Positions 8,536 to 18,002 of a stretch of DNA of 64,000 nt are shown one piece after another (positions within the stretch are counted from its first letter, which is position 1; every line of letters begins with the position of its first letter). Location of the stretch: assembly GCA_902597725.1 (NCBI GenBank), contig CACJYQ010000004.1:1-64000 (forward strand), given 5' to 3'. Source of the DNA: an uncultured Pelagibacteraceae bacterium (GTDB lineage: Bacteria > Pseudomonadota > Alphaproteobacteria > Pelagibacterales > Pelagibacteraceae). Below the pieces are notes generated by a model. The model did not search any database, was not told where the DNA came from, and worked only from the letters and a program-made list of their open reading frames with translations. The position numbers and the translations under genes were made by a program.

Positions 8536-10750
8536 CCAAAGGTTTACCGGTAGCAAGAGTATGTTTAATTCTATCTTGAGTTTGTTTAGTTTCAATTAAT
8601 CTCATAAAAGCATCAAGTTCCAATTTAAACAAATCATCCTCTGTAAGAGTTTTATCTTTGGTAGTTTCACCACCACTTAATACATGAGCTAATTCTTTTG
8701 CTACAGTCAAACCATGATCTAATATAACTTTATCATTGTAAAGTTTTTCTAAAATTTTGTTCATATCATCAATAACTGCTTTACCAGGTAAATTAAATGT
8801 AAGCTCATTTGGTGCTTTAAAGTCTTTGTTTTCATTTAAAATTTTTTTCGATACTTCAAGCAAACTATTTCTATTCATAATTCTTTTATTTTCAGGCAAT
8901 AAGTATTTCAAAGGCTCTGCCTCAACTGGAGACGTAGCTGTTTTACCATAGCCAATTATATCAAATACTTTTAAAGGTGCATATTTTGGATCTTTCTTAG
9001 CCTCTTCAGTATTTAACCATCTAGCTAGCATTTCTTTACATCCGCCTCCAGCTGGAATTAATCCAACAATAGTTTCTACTAATCCTATTACAATATTTGT
9101 ATGTGAGGCTACGAAATTACTTTGTACTAAAACTTCAAAACCTCCACCCAAAGTTAAACCTGATGGAGCAGATATTACAGGGTATTTAGAGTACTTAAGA
9201 TGTTTGCAAGTTTCTTGAAAATATTTAATAAATTTTTCTATTGATTTAAAATCATTTTTATTTGCAAATTCCATTGTATAGGTAAGGTTGACACCAGCAG
9301 AAAATTGCATGCTTTCATTAATTATTATTAAAGGTTTATCAGTTGCTTTCTTAAGAGCATCCATTGAGTCATAATCGAGCGCATTAGCTTTAGTCGTAAA
9401 CTCAACAATATTAAAATCATTAAATCTATAAATTGAAGCTGAACTGTTACCATCAACACTTGAGGCAGTTTTCTTGATCTTACCTAAAGTTTCAATTGAT
9501 GTGTACTTTTGCCTTTCACCATAAAAATTTTCATCTTTAGAATTAGATAAATTTTCTAAAAAATTATTACCTTTATATTCATCAACTTTATCGAAGAAAT
9601 TTTTTACACCAATTTCTTCTAACATCTCAAAAGGTCCTTTCGCCCAATTAAATCCAAGTCTCATTGCCTCGTCTATGTCATTAAATTCTTTGGTAATCCC
9701 AGGAACTAAAGATGAAGCATATTTAATTATCTTAGATAATACTGACCAAGCATAGTCTCCATACTTATCTTTTCTATTAATTAGAGCCTTTAAATCTACT
9801 TTATCAGACTTAATATCTATTTTTTGACTTGTTGAATACTCGCCAGTTTCAAGATTAATAGCTTCCATAATTTTTCCACTATCAGTCTTCTTCATTCTAT
9901 AGAAGCCGCCTTTGCCTTTTCTCCCCGTATATCCAGTTTCGATTAATTTTTTAACTAAAGGAATTTCTTTAGCAACCTCATGGAACTCGTCAGATTTTGG
10001 AAGTTCTTTGATAAAACTTTTTAAAACATCTGCCATTAAATCTATTCCTATCAAATCATATAATCCAAAAACTCCTGTTTTAGGTATACCCATAGGTCTT
10101 CCAAAGATTGCATCTGCTTCTTCCACAGAAAGTTTCATCTTAAATGCTTCGGTCATTGCAATTTGCATTGCATATACACCTACCCTATTTCCAAGGAAAC
10201 CAGGGGTATCGTTACAAACGATTGCTCCTTTACCTAACTCAACTTCACAAAATTCTTTTAATTGATTGATTTTATTTAAATCATTGTCTTCATTCTTAAC
10301 TATTTCTAAAAGACCCATGTATCTAACAGGATTAAAAAAATGAGTGATGCAAAAATCTTTTTTTTGATCTTTATTTAAATTTTGAGATAAAACTTTGATT
10401 GGGATTGAGGAAGTGTTTGAGGAAACTATTGCTCCATCTTTCCTGCTTTCAAAAATTTTATCATAAATTTGATGTTTAATATCAATTCTCTCAACTACTG
10501 CCTCTACAATCCAATCAGCATTTTTAACCACATCAAAATCCTCAGATATATTTCCAACTTTAATATTATCAATTTTAGTTTTATCAATTAACAAAGGTGG
10601 TCTTGATTTATGAATTCGTTCTCTAGCATTTTGACTTATTTCAGTTTTTAAATCTAAAAGTGTGACAGGGATATTGGCATTGCAGAGATGTGCAGCTATA
10701 CCACTACCCATTGTACCTGATCCAATAACAACTACATTCTTAATTTTCAT
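8528..10750 (-). CDS. 3-hydroxyacyl-CoA dehydrogenase/enoyl-CoA hydratase fusion, FadB/FadN-like
   Basis: N-terminal GSGTMGSGIAAHL Rossmann motif, ITHFFNPVRYMGLLEIV, HCDH C-terminal domain, then a crotonase-like region (SGLTLGGGFEVLV, GLIPAGGGCKEML). Confidence 0.88.
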   Translation of the reverse strand: MKIKNVVVIGSGTMGSGIAAHLCNANIPVTLLDLKTEISQNARERIHKSRPPLLIDKTKIDNIKVGNISEDFDVVKNADWIVEAVVERIDIKHQIYDKIFESRKDGAIVSSNTSSIPIKVLSQNLNKDQKKDFCITHFFNPVRYMGLLEIVKNEDNDLNKINQLKEFCEVELGKGAIVCNDTPGFLGNRVGVYAMQIAMTEAFKMKLSVEEADAIFGRPMGIPKTGVFGLYDLIGIDLMADVLKSFIKELPKSDEFHEVAKEIPLVKKLIETGYTGRKGKGGFYRMKKTDSGKIMEAINLETGEYSTSQKIDIKSDKVDLKALINRKDKYGDYAWSVLSKIIKYASSLVPGITKEFNDIDEAMRLGFNWAKGPFEMLEEIGVKNFFDKVDEYKGNNFLENLSNSKDENFYGERQKYTSIETLGKIKKTASSVDGNSSASIYRFNDFNIVEFTTKANALDYDSMDALKKATDKPLIIINESMQFSAGVNLTYTMEFANKNDFKSIEKFIKYFQETCKHLKYSKYPVISAPSGLTLGGGFEVLVQSNFVASHTNIVIGLVETIVGLIPAGGGCKEMLARWLNTEEAKKDPKYAPLKVFDIIGYGKTATSPVEAEPLKYLLPENKRIMNRNSLLEVSKKILNENKDFKAPNELTFNLPGKAVIDDMNKILEKLYNDKVILDHGLTVAKELAHVLSGGETTKDKTLTEDDLFKLELDAFMRLIETKQTQDRIKHTLATGKPLVN

Positions 10751-10762
10751 TTGATTATTTTA

Positions 10763-11617
10763 CTATCGATTAATCCCTCTAAGCCTCTCTGATCGTCTTC
10801 TCAAAAGCTCAGCGGTTACTAGTATTAATGTTGATAGTATAATTAAACAAGTCGCAACTGCTAGAATTGTTGGACTTAATTGTTCTCTTAAACCTGTCCA
10901 CATTTGAATAGGAATAGTTGTATTTTCTAATCCTGCTAAAAATAAAACAACAACAACTTCATCAAATGAAGTCACAAAAGCAAATAATCCACCTGAAATA
11001 ACTCCTGGTAAAATTAGAGGCAACGTAACTTTCATAAAAGTATTTACTGGATCACTACCTAAACTTGCAGCAGCTCTAGTTACACTGTGATCAAATCCTG
11101 AAAGTGTAGCAGTAACCGTGATAACAACAAAAGGTGTTCCTAAAATAATATGGGCAAGAACAATACCTGTATGGGTTGCTGCCAAACCAGCTTTTGCCAT
11201 AAAGAAAAATATTGCAACACCTGAAATAATTAAAGGTACGATCATAGGAGAAATTAAAACAGCCATTATCAAACCTTTGTAAGGCATGTGCCTACTACTC
11301 AAACCTAAGGCAGCAACTGTTCCTAGTATTACTGAACCTATTGTTGCAAAAATTGCGATAATAAAACTATTCTTAGCAGCTAATCCCCAAGGATTTTTAG
11401 TTCCGTAAATCATATCTTTATACCATCTCAAAGAAAAAGCATCTGGATCAAGCCTTTTCATCCCATCAGAGAAACTTAAAAATTCTTCTGCGTTAAAAGA
11501 TAATGGAAAGATTACAAATAAAGGGGCAATTAGAAAAAAGAAAACAGCGGCACAAATTGTTAGATAAATATAATGCCAAATTCTATAATGTGGTTCAGTA
11601 TATTTTGGTAATGCCAT
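10763..11617 (-). CDS. potC: ABC transporter permease, PotC-like
   Basis: 284 aa multi-TM, EAAxxLG-type loop AAASLGSDPVNTFMKVTLPLILPGVISG; next to other pot-like genes. Confidence 0.88.
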   Translation of the reverse strand: MALPKYTEPHYRIWHYIYLTICAAVFFFLIAPLFVIFPLSFNAEEFLSFSDGMKRLDPDAFSLRWYKDMIYGTKNPWGLAAKNSFIIAIFATIGSVILGTVAALGLSSRHMPYKGLIMAVLISPMIVPLIISGVAIFFFMAKAGLAATHTGIVLAHIILGTPFVVITVTATLSGFDHSVTRAAASLGSDPVNTFMKVTLPLILPGVISGGLFAFVTSFDEVVVVLFLAGLENTTIPIQMWTGLREQLSPTILAVATCLIILSTLILVTAELLRRRSERLRGINR

Positions 11618-11622
11618 ATTAA

Positions 11623-12876
11623 TTATCCTAATTTGATATTATCTATTCCTACTATTTTGTTATAAAGCCAATAAATCACCAACACTCCACTTAACAGCAT
11701 TAGTCCCATTGCAGATGCAAAACTCCAGTCAAGGGTACTTTTCATATGAAAGGCGATCTGGTTACTGATTAAAGTCCCAGATGCACCACCAACTAAGGCT
11801 GGTGTAATGTAATAACCAATCGCTAAAATGAACACTAATAAGCAACCTGCTCCTATTCCAGGGATCGTCAGTGGGAAATAAACTTTCCAAAATGCTACAA
11901 ACGGTGTACCGCCTAACGATTTTCCAGCTCTCATTAAGCTTGGTGAGATAGTTTTCATTACACTGTATAGCGGAAGTACCATAAATGGCAGCAAAATTTG
12001 TGTCATTGCAACATAACTTCCTGTCTTGTTGTACATCATCTCAGGCCTATTATCGTCAGCTACTAACCCTATTCCAACAAAGAAATCATTTACGATACCT
12101 TGTTGTTGTAACAAAATCATCCAGCTGGCAGTTCTTACAAGTAATGAAGTCCAGAACGGCAACAGTACGCAGATCATTAATAAATTACTATATTTCATTG
12201 GCAGAGTAGCTAACAAATGAGCTATTGGATAAGCCATCAAAAAACAAAAGACCGTCACAAAGAATGCAATCTCCAGAGTTCTTAACCATAATACTCTGTG
12301 AATTCTCCTATCTTCTTCAACGCTTACTATTTTCCCTTCCTCATTTACATACATATCCATTCCTTTTAAATATTTTTGACCTGTAAATTCAGGGGCTCTT
12401 CTTTGGATTGCTCTCCAGTACTCAACATCAGCCCATCTTTTGTGTACTGCCATTATTTGTTCTTTATAGTTTCCCTCTTCAAATTTTTTAGATGCTCTTC
12501 TTAATTTTTTAATAATACTTTTAAATCCATTTTTAGTGTAATTTAATTGAGTAGATAGTTTACCTTCTCGTTTATCTTCAACTAGTTTTATAAAGTCCTC
12601 ATGAAATGCTGCAAAAACTTCCTCATCTGGCAACTCTTGACCATCCCAGTTTTCCATTGCTTTAAATGTTTTGGGTAACATTTGTGTTACCATTTTATCA
12701 TCAACACTTCTGAACAACATGTCACCTATTGGAAAAACATAAGTGATAATTAAAAAAAATAATAAAGGAGCAACGAGCAAGAAAGCTTTGATCTTATTCT
12801 TTTTTTCCGCTTTTTTTAGACTAACCTCTAAGGGTATTCCGTCTGTGGTTAAGATTTGTTTTGTTTCTGAGCTCAT
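11623..12876 (-). CDS. potB: ABC transporter permease, PotB-like with extended N-terminal region
   Basis: Loop RAGKSLGGTPFVAFWKVYFPLTIPGIGAG; 417 aa with about 130 aa between TM1 and the core TM domain. Confidence 0.87.
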   Translation of the reverse strand: MSSETKQILTTDGIPLEVSLKKAEKKNKIKAFLLVAPLLFFLIITYVFPIGDMLFRSVDDKMVTQMLPKTFKAMENWDGQELPDEEVFAAFHEDFIKLVEDKREGKLSTQLNYTKNGFKSIIKKLRRASKKFEEGNYKEQIMAVHKRWADVEYWRAIQRRAPEFTGQKYLKGMDMYVNEEGKIVSVEEDRRIHRVLWLRTLEIAFFVTVFCFLMAYPIAHLLATLPMKYSNLLMICVLLPFWTSLLVRTASWMILLQQQGIVNDFFVGIGLVADDNRPEMMYNKTGSYVAMTQILLPFMVLPLYSVMKTISPSLMRAGKSLGGTPFVAFWKVYFPLTIPGIGAGCLLVFILAIGYYITPALVGGASGTLISNQIAFHMKSTLDWSFASAMGLMLLSGVLVIYWLYNKIVGIDNIKLG

Positions 12877-12910
12877 AAATAAAAAGGGCGGTTATAAATA
12901 ACCGCCCTTA
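12877..12910 (-). terminator. Hairpin with U-rich tail between potD and potB
   Basis: Perfect 12-bp inverted repeat AAGGGCGGTTAT-AA-ATAACCGCCCTT at 12884-12909; minus-strand RNA continues into UUUUUAUUUAUG at the potB start. Confidence 0.75.
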
Positions 12911-12946
12911 AATTATAATATATAATTTAGTTCTTTAAAACTTAAA

Positions 12947-14074
12947 TTATAGACCAGCTTTCATAGCTTCCCATTTTTCACCAAGCTCTGTTCCGTTATC
13001 AGCCCAGAAAATTGGATCTACTAGGAAGTAGTTTTTAGTGTTAGCCGGTGCAGTTGGCATTTGTGGTACCATGTTAGTCTTACCATCTTTATACCAAGGC
13101 TCACCTTTTTCCATAATACCAATTGAAGATTTTCTCCAAGGAGCATATGCAATGTATTTAGCACTTCCTGCTAACATTTCAGAACTAGTCATCATAGCTA
13201 AAGCTTTTTTAGCCATACCATTAGAATCGTTTGGTCCACCTTTGACTTGTACGAAATATTCGTAATCAAGACCTTGGCCATCCCAAACTTGTTTGATTGG
13301 TGCACCTTCTCCAATTTCAGCATTGAAGAATCTACCATTCCAACCAGTAGCCATTACTACTTCACCTGATACTAACAGTTCTGGTGGTTGAGCACCTGCA
13401 GACCAAAATACACATCCACCTTTTGGATCTGTACATAATTCTTTGATCTTGTTCATTGCTCTTTCAACACCTTTTTCTGTTTCTAAAGCTTTGTAGATTT
13501 TTGCTCCGCCTTTACCTGGCTTAATACCATCTGCAGCTAAAGCGATCTCTAAATTAGTTAAAGCGCTTTTGTAGATAGCTCTTTTTCCAGGGAATTTCTT
13601 TGTGTTAAAGAAATCTTTGATAGTCTTTGGAGTACCTTTAACGTTTTCAGTGTTATAAGCGTAGTTCCAAGAATATAAAATATTTCCTACAGCACATTTA
13701 CTTGGCATTGCAGTAAAGAAATCTTTACTTGCTGGAGTTCCATCTGGAGCTGGTGGGAAGTCTTTGTCAAAATCAAATTCAACAAATAATCCTTCATCAC
13801 ATCCAGTGATAGTATCCATTGCGAACACGTCCATTATATCCCACGTGATCTTTCCAGCTTCTTTTTGTGCTTTGATTTCTGATAAACCACCTGAATAATC
13901 AACCCAAGCAATGTTAATGCCTAGTTTTTTAGCAGTCGGATCACCATAACCTAACTTTTGAGACTCAGTATAAGCCCCACCCCAAGACACTGCAGTTACT
14001 GTTGTTGCAAATGCTGAAGTAGTTAGTGAAAGTACAAAAGAAATAGCTAGTAATATTTTACTTAGTTTTTTCAT
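12947..14074 (-). CDS. potD: Periplasmic polyamine-type substrate-binding protein, PotD-like
   Basis: Signal peptide (LLAISFVLSLTTSAFA), TAVSWGGAYTESQ, WDIMDVFAMD, PKTIKDFFNTKKFPGKRA typical of the PotD/F family. Confidence 0.88.
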   Translation of the reverse strand: MKKLSKILLAISFVLSLTTSAFATTVTAVSWGGAYTESQKLGYGDPTAKKLGINIAWVDYSGGLSEIKAQKEAGKITWDIMDVFAMDTITGCDEGLFVEFDFDKDFPPAPDGTPASKDFFTAMPSKCAVGNILYSWNYAYNTENVKGTPKTIKDFFNTKKFPGKRAIYKSALTNLEIALAADGIKPGKGGAKIYKALETEKGVERAMNKIKELCTDPKGGCVFWSAGAQPPELLVSGEVVMATGWNGRFFNAEIGEGAPIKQVWDGQGLDYEYFVQVKGGPNDSNGMAKKALAMMTSSEMLAGSAKYIAYAPWRKSSIGIMEKGEPWYKDGKTNMVPQMPTAPANTKNYFLVDPIFWADNGTELGEKWEAMKAGL

Positions 14075-14084
14075 TTTTCCTCCG

Positions 14085-14098
14085 TTTAAACGTTTAAA
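14085..14098. promoter_or_regulatory. 14-bp perfect palindrome upstream of potD, LacI-family-operator-like
   Basis: TTTAAACGTTTAAA, centred on CG, just upstream of the GGAGG of potD. Confidence 0.4.
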
Positions 14099-14172
14099 AA
14101 ACTAATTAAAACAACTTCAGGGAAGAGAGTCAACAACCCTTTTTATCTACTTATTCAATAATTGTGGAATGT

Positions 14173-15258
14173 CTATTTTGGGTCAAGTGCCCGAGCGTCA
14201 TCACTGTTCCATCCGATATTAATCTCGTTACCAAGTTTGATATCTAAGTTAGATGAACTATTTGGAACTTTTAAAATAAACTCTGGGTTGCCTAAAAGAT
14301 TTATTCTTACTCTTGTATGGTCCCCATGATAAATTACTTCCTCTATTTTTCCTTTATGAAGATTATCCATTTTTGTACTTGGATTAATCAAAGCTCGTTC
14401 TGGTCTTAAAGAAACAGTAGTCCGCTCTCCTTTACCTTTGACTGAGATCGGATTAGCAAGTATTTCTGCGTTTGCTAATTTTACTTTGCACTTTCCTCCA
14501 GAAATATCTGAAACTTCGCCACCAAAAGTATTATTCTCTCCGATAAACTCAGCGACAAATGAATTTACAGGTTTCTCATATAATTCATCAGGACTTGAAA
14601 GTTGTTGAACTTTACCATCATTAAATACTGCAATACGATTAGACATCGTCAAAGCTTCACTTTGGTCATGAGTAACATAAACAACTGTCACACCAATACT
14701 TTCATGAATATGTTTAATCTCATATTGCATACTTTCTCTTAAATTTTTATCTAGAGCTCCTAAAGGTTCATCCATTAAAACTAGTTGTGGATCAAAAACT
14801 AATGATCTTGCAACGGCTACCCTTTGTTGTTGTCCACCTGACAATTGACCTGGCATCCTTGCAGCGAAACCTTGTAGAGATACCATTGATAATGCTTTAT
14901 CAATTTTTTTATCAGCTTCATCTTTTGGAATTTTTCTCACTCTTAATGGAAAAGCTAAATTTTCATACACAGTCATGTGTGGGAATAAAGCATAATTTTG
15001 AAACACCATTCCAATTCCTCTTTTGTGAGGAGGTATACTGGATATGGCTTTACCATCTAAATAAATTTCACCGTTAGTTGGTGTTTCAAAGCCTGCTAAC
15101 ATCATTAAGCAAGTAGTTTTACCAGAACCAGAGGGTCCCAACATTGTAATGAATTCTCCTTCAGCAATATCTAATTGAAGGTCTTTAACAACTAAGACTT
15201 TACCATCGTAGCTTTTATCGACTTTATCAAATTTAACGAAATCTTTTTTTGATGCCAT
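14173..15258 (-). CDS. potA: Polyamine-type ABC transporter ATP-binding protein
   Basis: Walker A GPSGSGKTT, signature LSGGQQQRVAVARSL, Walker B VLMDEPLGALD, C-terminal TOBE-like domain. Confidence 0.92.
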   Translation of the reverse strand: MASKKDFVKFDKVDKSYDGKVLVVKDLQLDIAEGEFITMLGPSGSGKTTCLMMLAGFETPTNGEIYLDGKAISSIPPHKRGIGMVFQNYALFPHMTVYENLAFPLRVRKIPKDEADKKIDKALSMVSLQGFAARMPGQLSGGQQQRVAVARSLVFDPQLVLMDEPLGALDKNLRESMQYEIKHIHESIGVTVVYVTHDQSEALTMSNRIAVFNDGKVQQLSSPDELYEKPVNSFVAEFIGENNTFGGEVSDISGGKCKVKLANAEILANPISVKGKGERTTVSLRPERALINPSTKMDNLHKGKIEEVIYHGDHTRVRINLLGNPEFILKVPNSSSNLDIKLGNEINIGWNSDDARALDPK

Positions 15259-15309
15259 AATTTAAGGAACTTTAAAACATTTGTGAGAATAAATATCAAC
15301 CTTTAATAA

Positions 15310-16482
15310 TTAGCTTTTAACGTGAAGTTCTCTTGAGAAATTACAAAATAATTCTGAACCTTTATCAGTTACTCTAATAGCTTCTGAGGCTTCCACTCCC
15401 CAATTTCCAAATTGCATTACTGCAATCATATGAAAAGTAACGTTGGGTTGTAACAATGTCATATCACCTTTTGAAATATTTAAAGTATGTTCGCCCCAAT
15501 CAGGTGGATAGCCTATCCCAATTGAATAACCAGTTCTTGAAGTTTTCTCAATTTTATATTTATCTAATATCTTCCAAAAAGCTTGTGCAACATCATTTGC
15601 AGTATTTCCTGCTTTAACTTGATCAATACCAGCTTGAAGTGCCTCGTTAGTTTTTTTCATGGTATCAATTTTTTTTTGATCAGGATCTCCAAGTAAAACT
15701 GTTCTGGCCATTGGACAATGATACTTTTTATTAACACCAGATAATTCTATAATCGTTGCTTCACCTTCAACAAATTTGTCTTCAGTCCAAGTTAAATGGG
15801 ATGCAGAGGTCCCTTTTCCAGTTGGAAGCATTGGCACTATTGAAGCATAATCCCCTCCAAATTCTGAGGTTCCTTTTACAAGTGAAGACCATATTTCTGA
15901 AACAGCATCACATTGTCTAACACCTGGATTTATTACTTCAAAAGCTTTTTTCATACCTAATTGAGTAATTTTTGCAGCTGCTTTCATATATTTTATTTCA
16001 GCGTCTGACTTAATAAGTCTAACCCAATTTACTAATCGTTTGCTATCTAACAATTTTGCATTAGGTAATCCATGTTTTATTTTTTCATAACAATAAGCAG
16101 TAAAATAATGACTATCCATTTCAACGCCTATAGATAGTTTATCCCATTTTTTTTCCTTAATTAAATCAACTAAAGCATCGTATGGATGTAACGGCCAAGT
16201 ATGGATATATTTTTCATGATACTTAACTATATTTTCATCTTTTAAATAAGTTTTTATATAAGCACCACCAGCATCTTGATCTCTAACAAAACAAATTGGT
16301 TCTTCAGCATTTGCATGAACAATCACACATTGTGCATAATAAAAAGACCATGCATCATAGCCAGTCAGATAATTCATATTTGAAGGATCTTGTGAAATCA
16401 AAATTTCAATACCTTTATCTTGCATTGAATTTTGAACTTTTTTTAATCTAGATTTGTACTCTTCAATTGAAAAATTCATCAA
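15310..16482 (-). CDS. M24 family peptidase-like hydrolase resembling ectoine hydrolase DoeA/EutD
   Basis: 390 aa creatinase/prolidase fold; PSNMNYLTGYDAWSFY and TGYSIGIGYPPDWGEHTLNI resemble DoeA/EutD proteins. Confidence 0.72.
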   Translation of the reverse strand: MMNFSIEEYKSRLKKVQNSMQDKGIEILISQDPSNMNYLTGYDAWSFYYAQCVIVHANAEEPICFVRDQDAGGAYIKTYLKDENIVKYHEKYIHTWPLHPYDALVDLIKEKKWDKLSIGVEMDSHYFTAYCYEKIKHGLPNAKLLDSKRLVNWVRLIKSDAEIKYMKAAAKITQLGMKKAFEVINPGVRQCDAVSEIWSSLVKGTSEFGGDYASIVPMLPTGKGTSASHLTWTEDKFVEGEATIIELSGVNKKYHCPMARTVLLGDPDQKKIDTMKKTNEALQAGIDQVKAGNTANDVAQAFWKILDKYKIEKTSRTGYSIGIGYPPDWGEHTLNISKGDMTLLQPNVTFHMIAVMQFGNWGVEASEAIRVTDKGSELFCNFSRELHVKS

Positions 16483-17226
16483 CTAATTATTAAACAACAC
16501 CCCATAACCATCAACCTTATTTTGATTATCAATTTGTTTAAGTGTATCCCAAATTAAGGTTTGATTACTTGATAATATTACCTTGCCCAGTTTTTTTTCG
16601 ATGTCATTTATAATTGATAATACTGGAAGAGCTGTGCAGGATACAAACAGAGCATCGCTATTTGACAAATCTTGTTTAACTAAAACATCAAATAAATGTT
16701 GTGGATCAACTTTTCCTATATCCAAATCAGAAGCTATATCAAAATAAGATAGTTCAGAAATTTCTATTTTTTCATTTTTGAAATAATTGATGACTGATTT
16801 ATTAATCTCATCAGTATATGGAGTAAATATTGATACTTTATTTATCTTAAGTGTTTTAAGAGCATTTATAGCAGAAGTAATAGGTGTCGTTACTTTTGTA
16901 TTAGGTTTTGCTAAATTTACTTTTTCATAGATTGACTGATAACCTGCAGCAATAGTTCCTGATGTACATCCATAAGCAACACAATCTAATTTTTGATCTG
17001 GCAAGATATTTTTGGTTACTTCGGGAATATCATCTGCCATTTTTTTCAAAGTTTCATTGGTAAGAGGATTGTAGCAATTTATCCTATTTGAGTACAAATC
17101 TATATCTCTACCATAAATTATATCGTTAAAATCTTTTTCAATTCTAAAATCACTAGCTAAAGTTATTAAACCTATTCTTGGATTATTTTTTTTAATAAAT
17201 TTTGGCTCTATTTTATTCAGTTTCAT
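16483..17226 (-). CDS. Asp/Glu racemase superfamily protein, maleate isomerase/EutA-like
   Basis: RIGLITLASDFRIEKDF, two Cys motifs CVAYGCTSGT and LFVSCTALP. Confidence 0.7.
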   Translation of the reverse strand: MKLNKIEPKFIKKNNPRIGLITLASDFRIEKDFNDIIYGRDIDLYSNRINCYNPLTNETLKKMADDIPEVTKNILPDQKLDCVAYGCTSGTIAAGYQSIYEKVNLAKPNTKVTTPITSAINALKTLKINKVSIFTPYTDEINKSVINYFKNEKIEISELSYFDIASDLDIGKVDPQHLFDVLVKQDLSNSDALFVSCTALPVLSIINDIEKKLGKVILSSNQTLIWDTLKQIDNQNKVDGYGVLFNN

Positions 17227-18002
17227 TTTGAAAAAGAATGTTTGGCTTTAGGAAATTGCTTTTTTAATACTTCAGATCTAAATTTTTTCACACCATTTTC
17301 GATCATCTTTGTTATATCAACAAATTTTTTAACAAATTTTAATTTACTTTGACTTAATCCTGTTAAGTCATCAATTACTAAAACTTGACCATCACAATTG
17401 ACTGAAGAACCAATACCTATTGTTGGAATTTTTATATGATTTGAAATTTTCTTTGATAATTTTGTTTCTACACATTCTAATACAATCGAAAAAACTCCAG
17501 CATTTTCTAAAAGTTTAGTGTCTTTAAGTAATCGCTCACTTTCCTTTAGTTTTTTCCCTTTAAAGGTAAATTTTTTATCTGTCTGAGGTAATATTCCAAC
17601 ATGTCCCATAACTGGTATTTTATTTTTAATTAATCTTTTAACGATAGGAATTATCTTTTTTCCCCCTTCTAACTTAACAGCATCACATTTAGTTTCCTTC
17701 ATAACTAATCTTGAATTCTTCAAAGCTTCGCTTGGATTTCGATATGTATTATAAGGCATATCAACAACCATTAATGATTTCTTAATACCAAGTCTGACAC
17801 TTTTAGAATGATTAATCATGGTCTGCAAAGTTACTTGCTTGGTGGACTTGAAATTATACAAAACTGATCCTAATGAGTCCCCAACCAATACTAAATCGCA
17901 ATGTTTATCAAGGATTGTGGCAACATTTTTTGAATATGCCGTAAGACAAATAATTTTTGATTTATTCTTTTTATTAAGAATTTTTTTAATCTTTTTATTC
18001 AT
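17223..18002 (-). CDS. panB: 3-methyl-2-oxobutanoate hydroxymethyltransferase
   Basis: LVGDSLGSVLYNFKST, VMGHVGILPQ, IPTIGIGSSVNCDGQVLVIDDLTGL. Confidence 0.92.
   Translation of the reverse strand: MNKKIKKILNKKNKSKIICLTAYSKNVATILDKHCDLVLVGDSLGSVLYNFKSTKQVTLQTMINHSKSVRLGIKKSLMVVDMPYNTYRNPSEALKNSRLVMKETKCDAVKLEGGKKIIPIVKRLIKNKIPVMGHVGILPQTDKKFTFKGKKLKESERLLKDTKLLENAGVFSIVLECVETKLSKKISNHIKIPTIGIGSSVNCDGQVLVIDDLTGLSQSKLKFVKKFVDITKMIENGVKKFRSEVLKKQFPKAKHSFSK

Noticed and set aside
12026-12220. Overlapping plus-strand ORFs within potB
   Set aside because: Antisense to potB; no motif.
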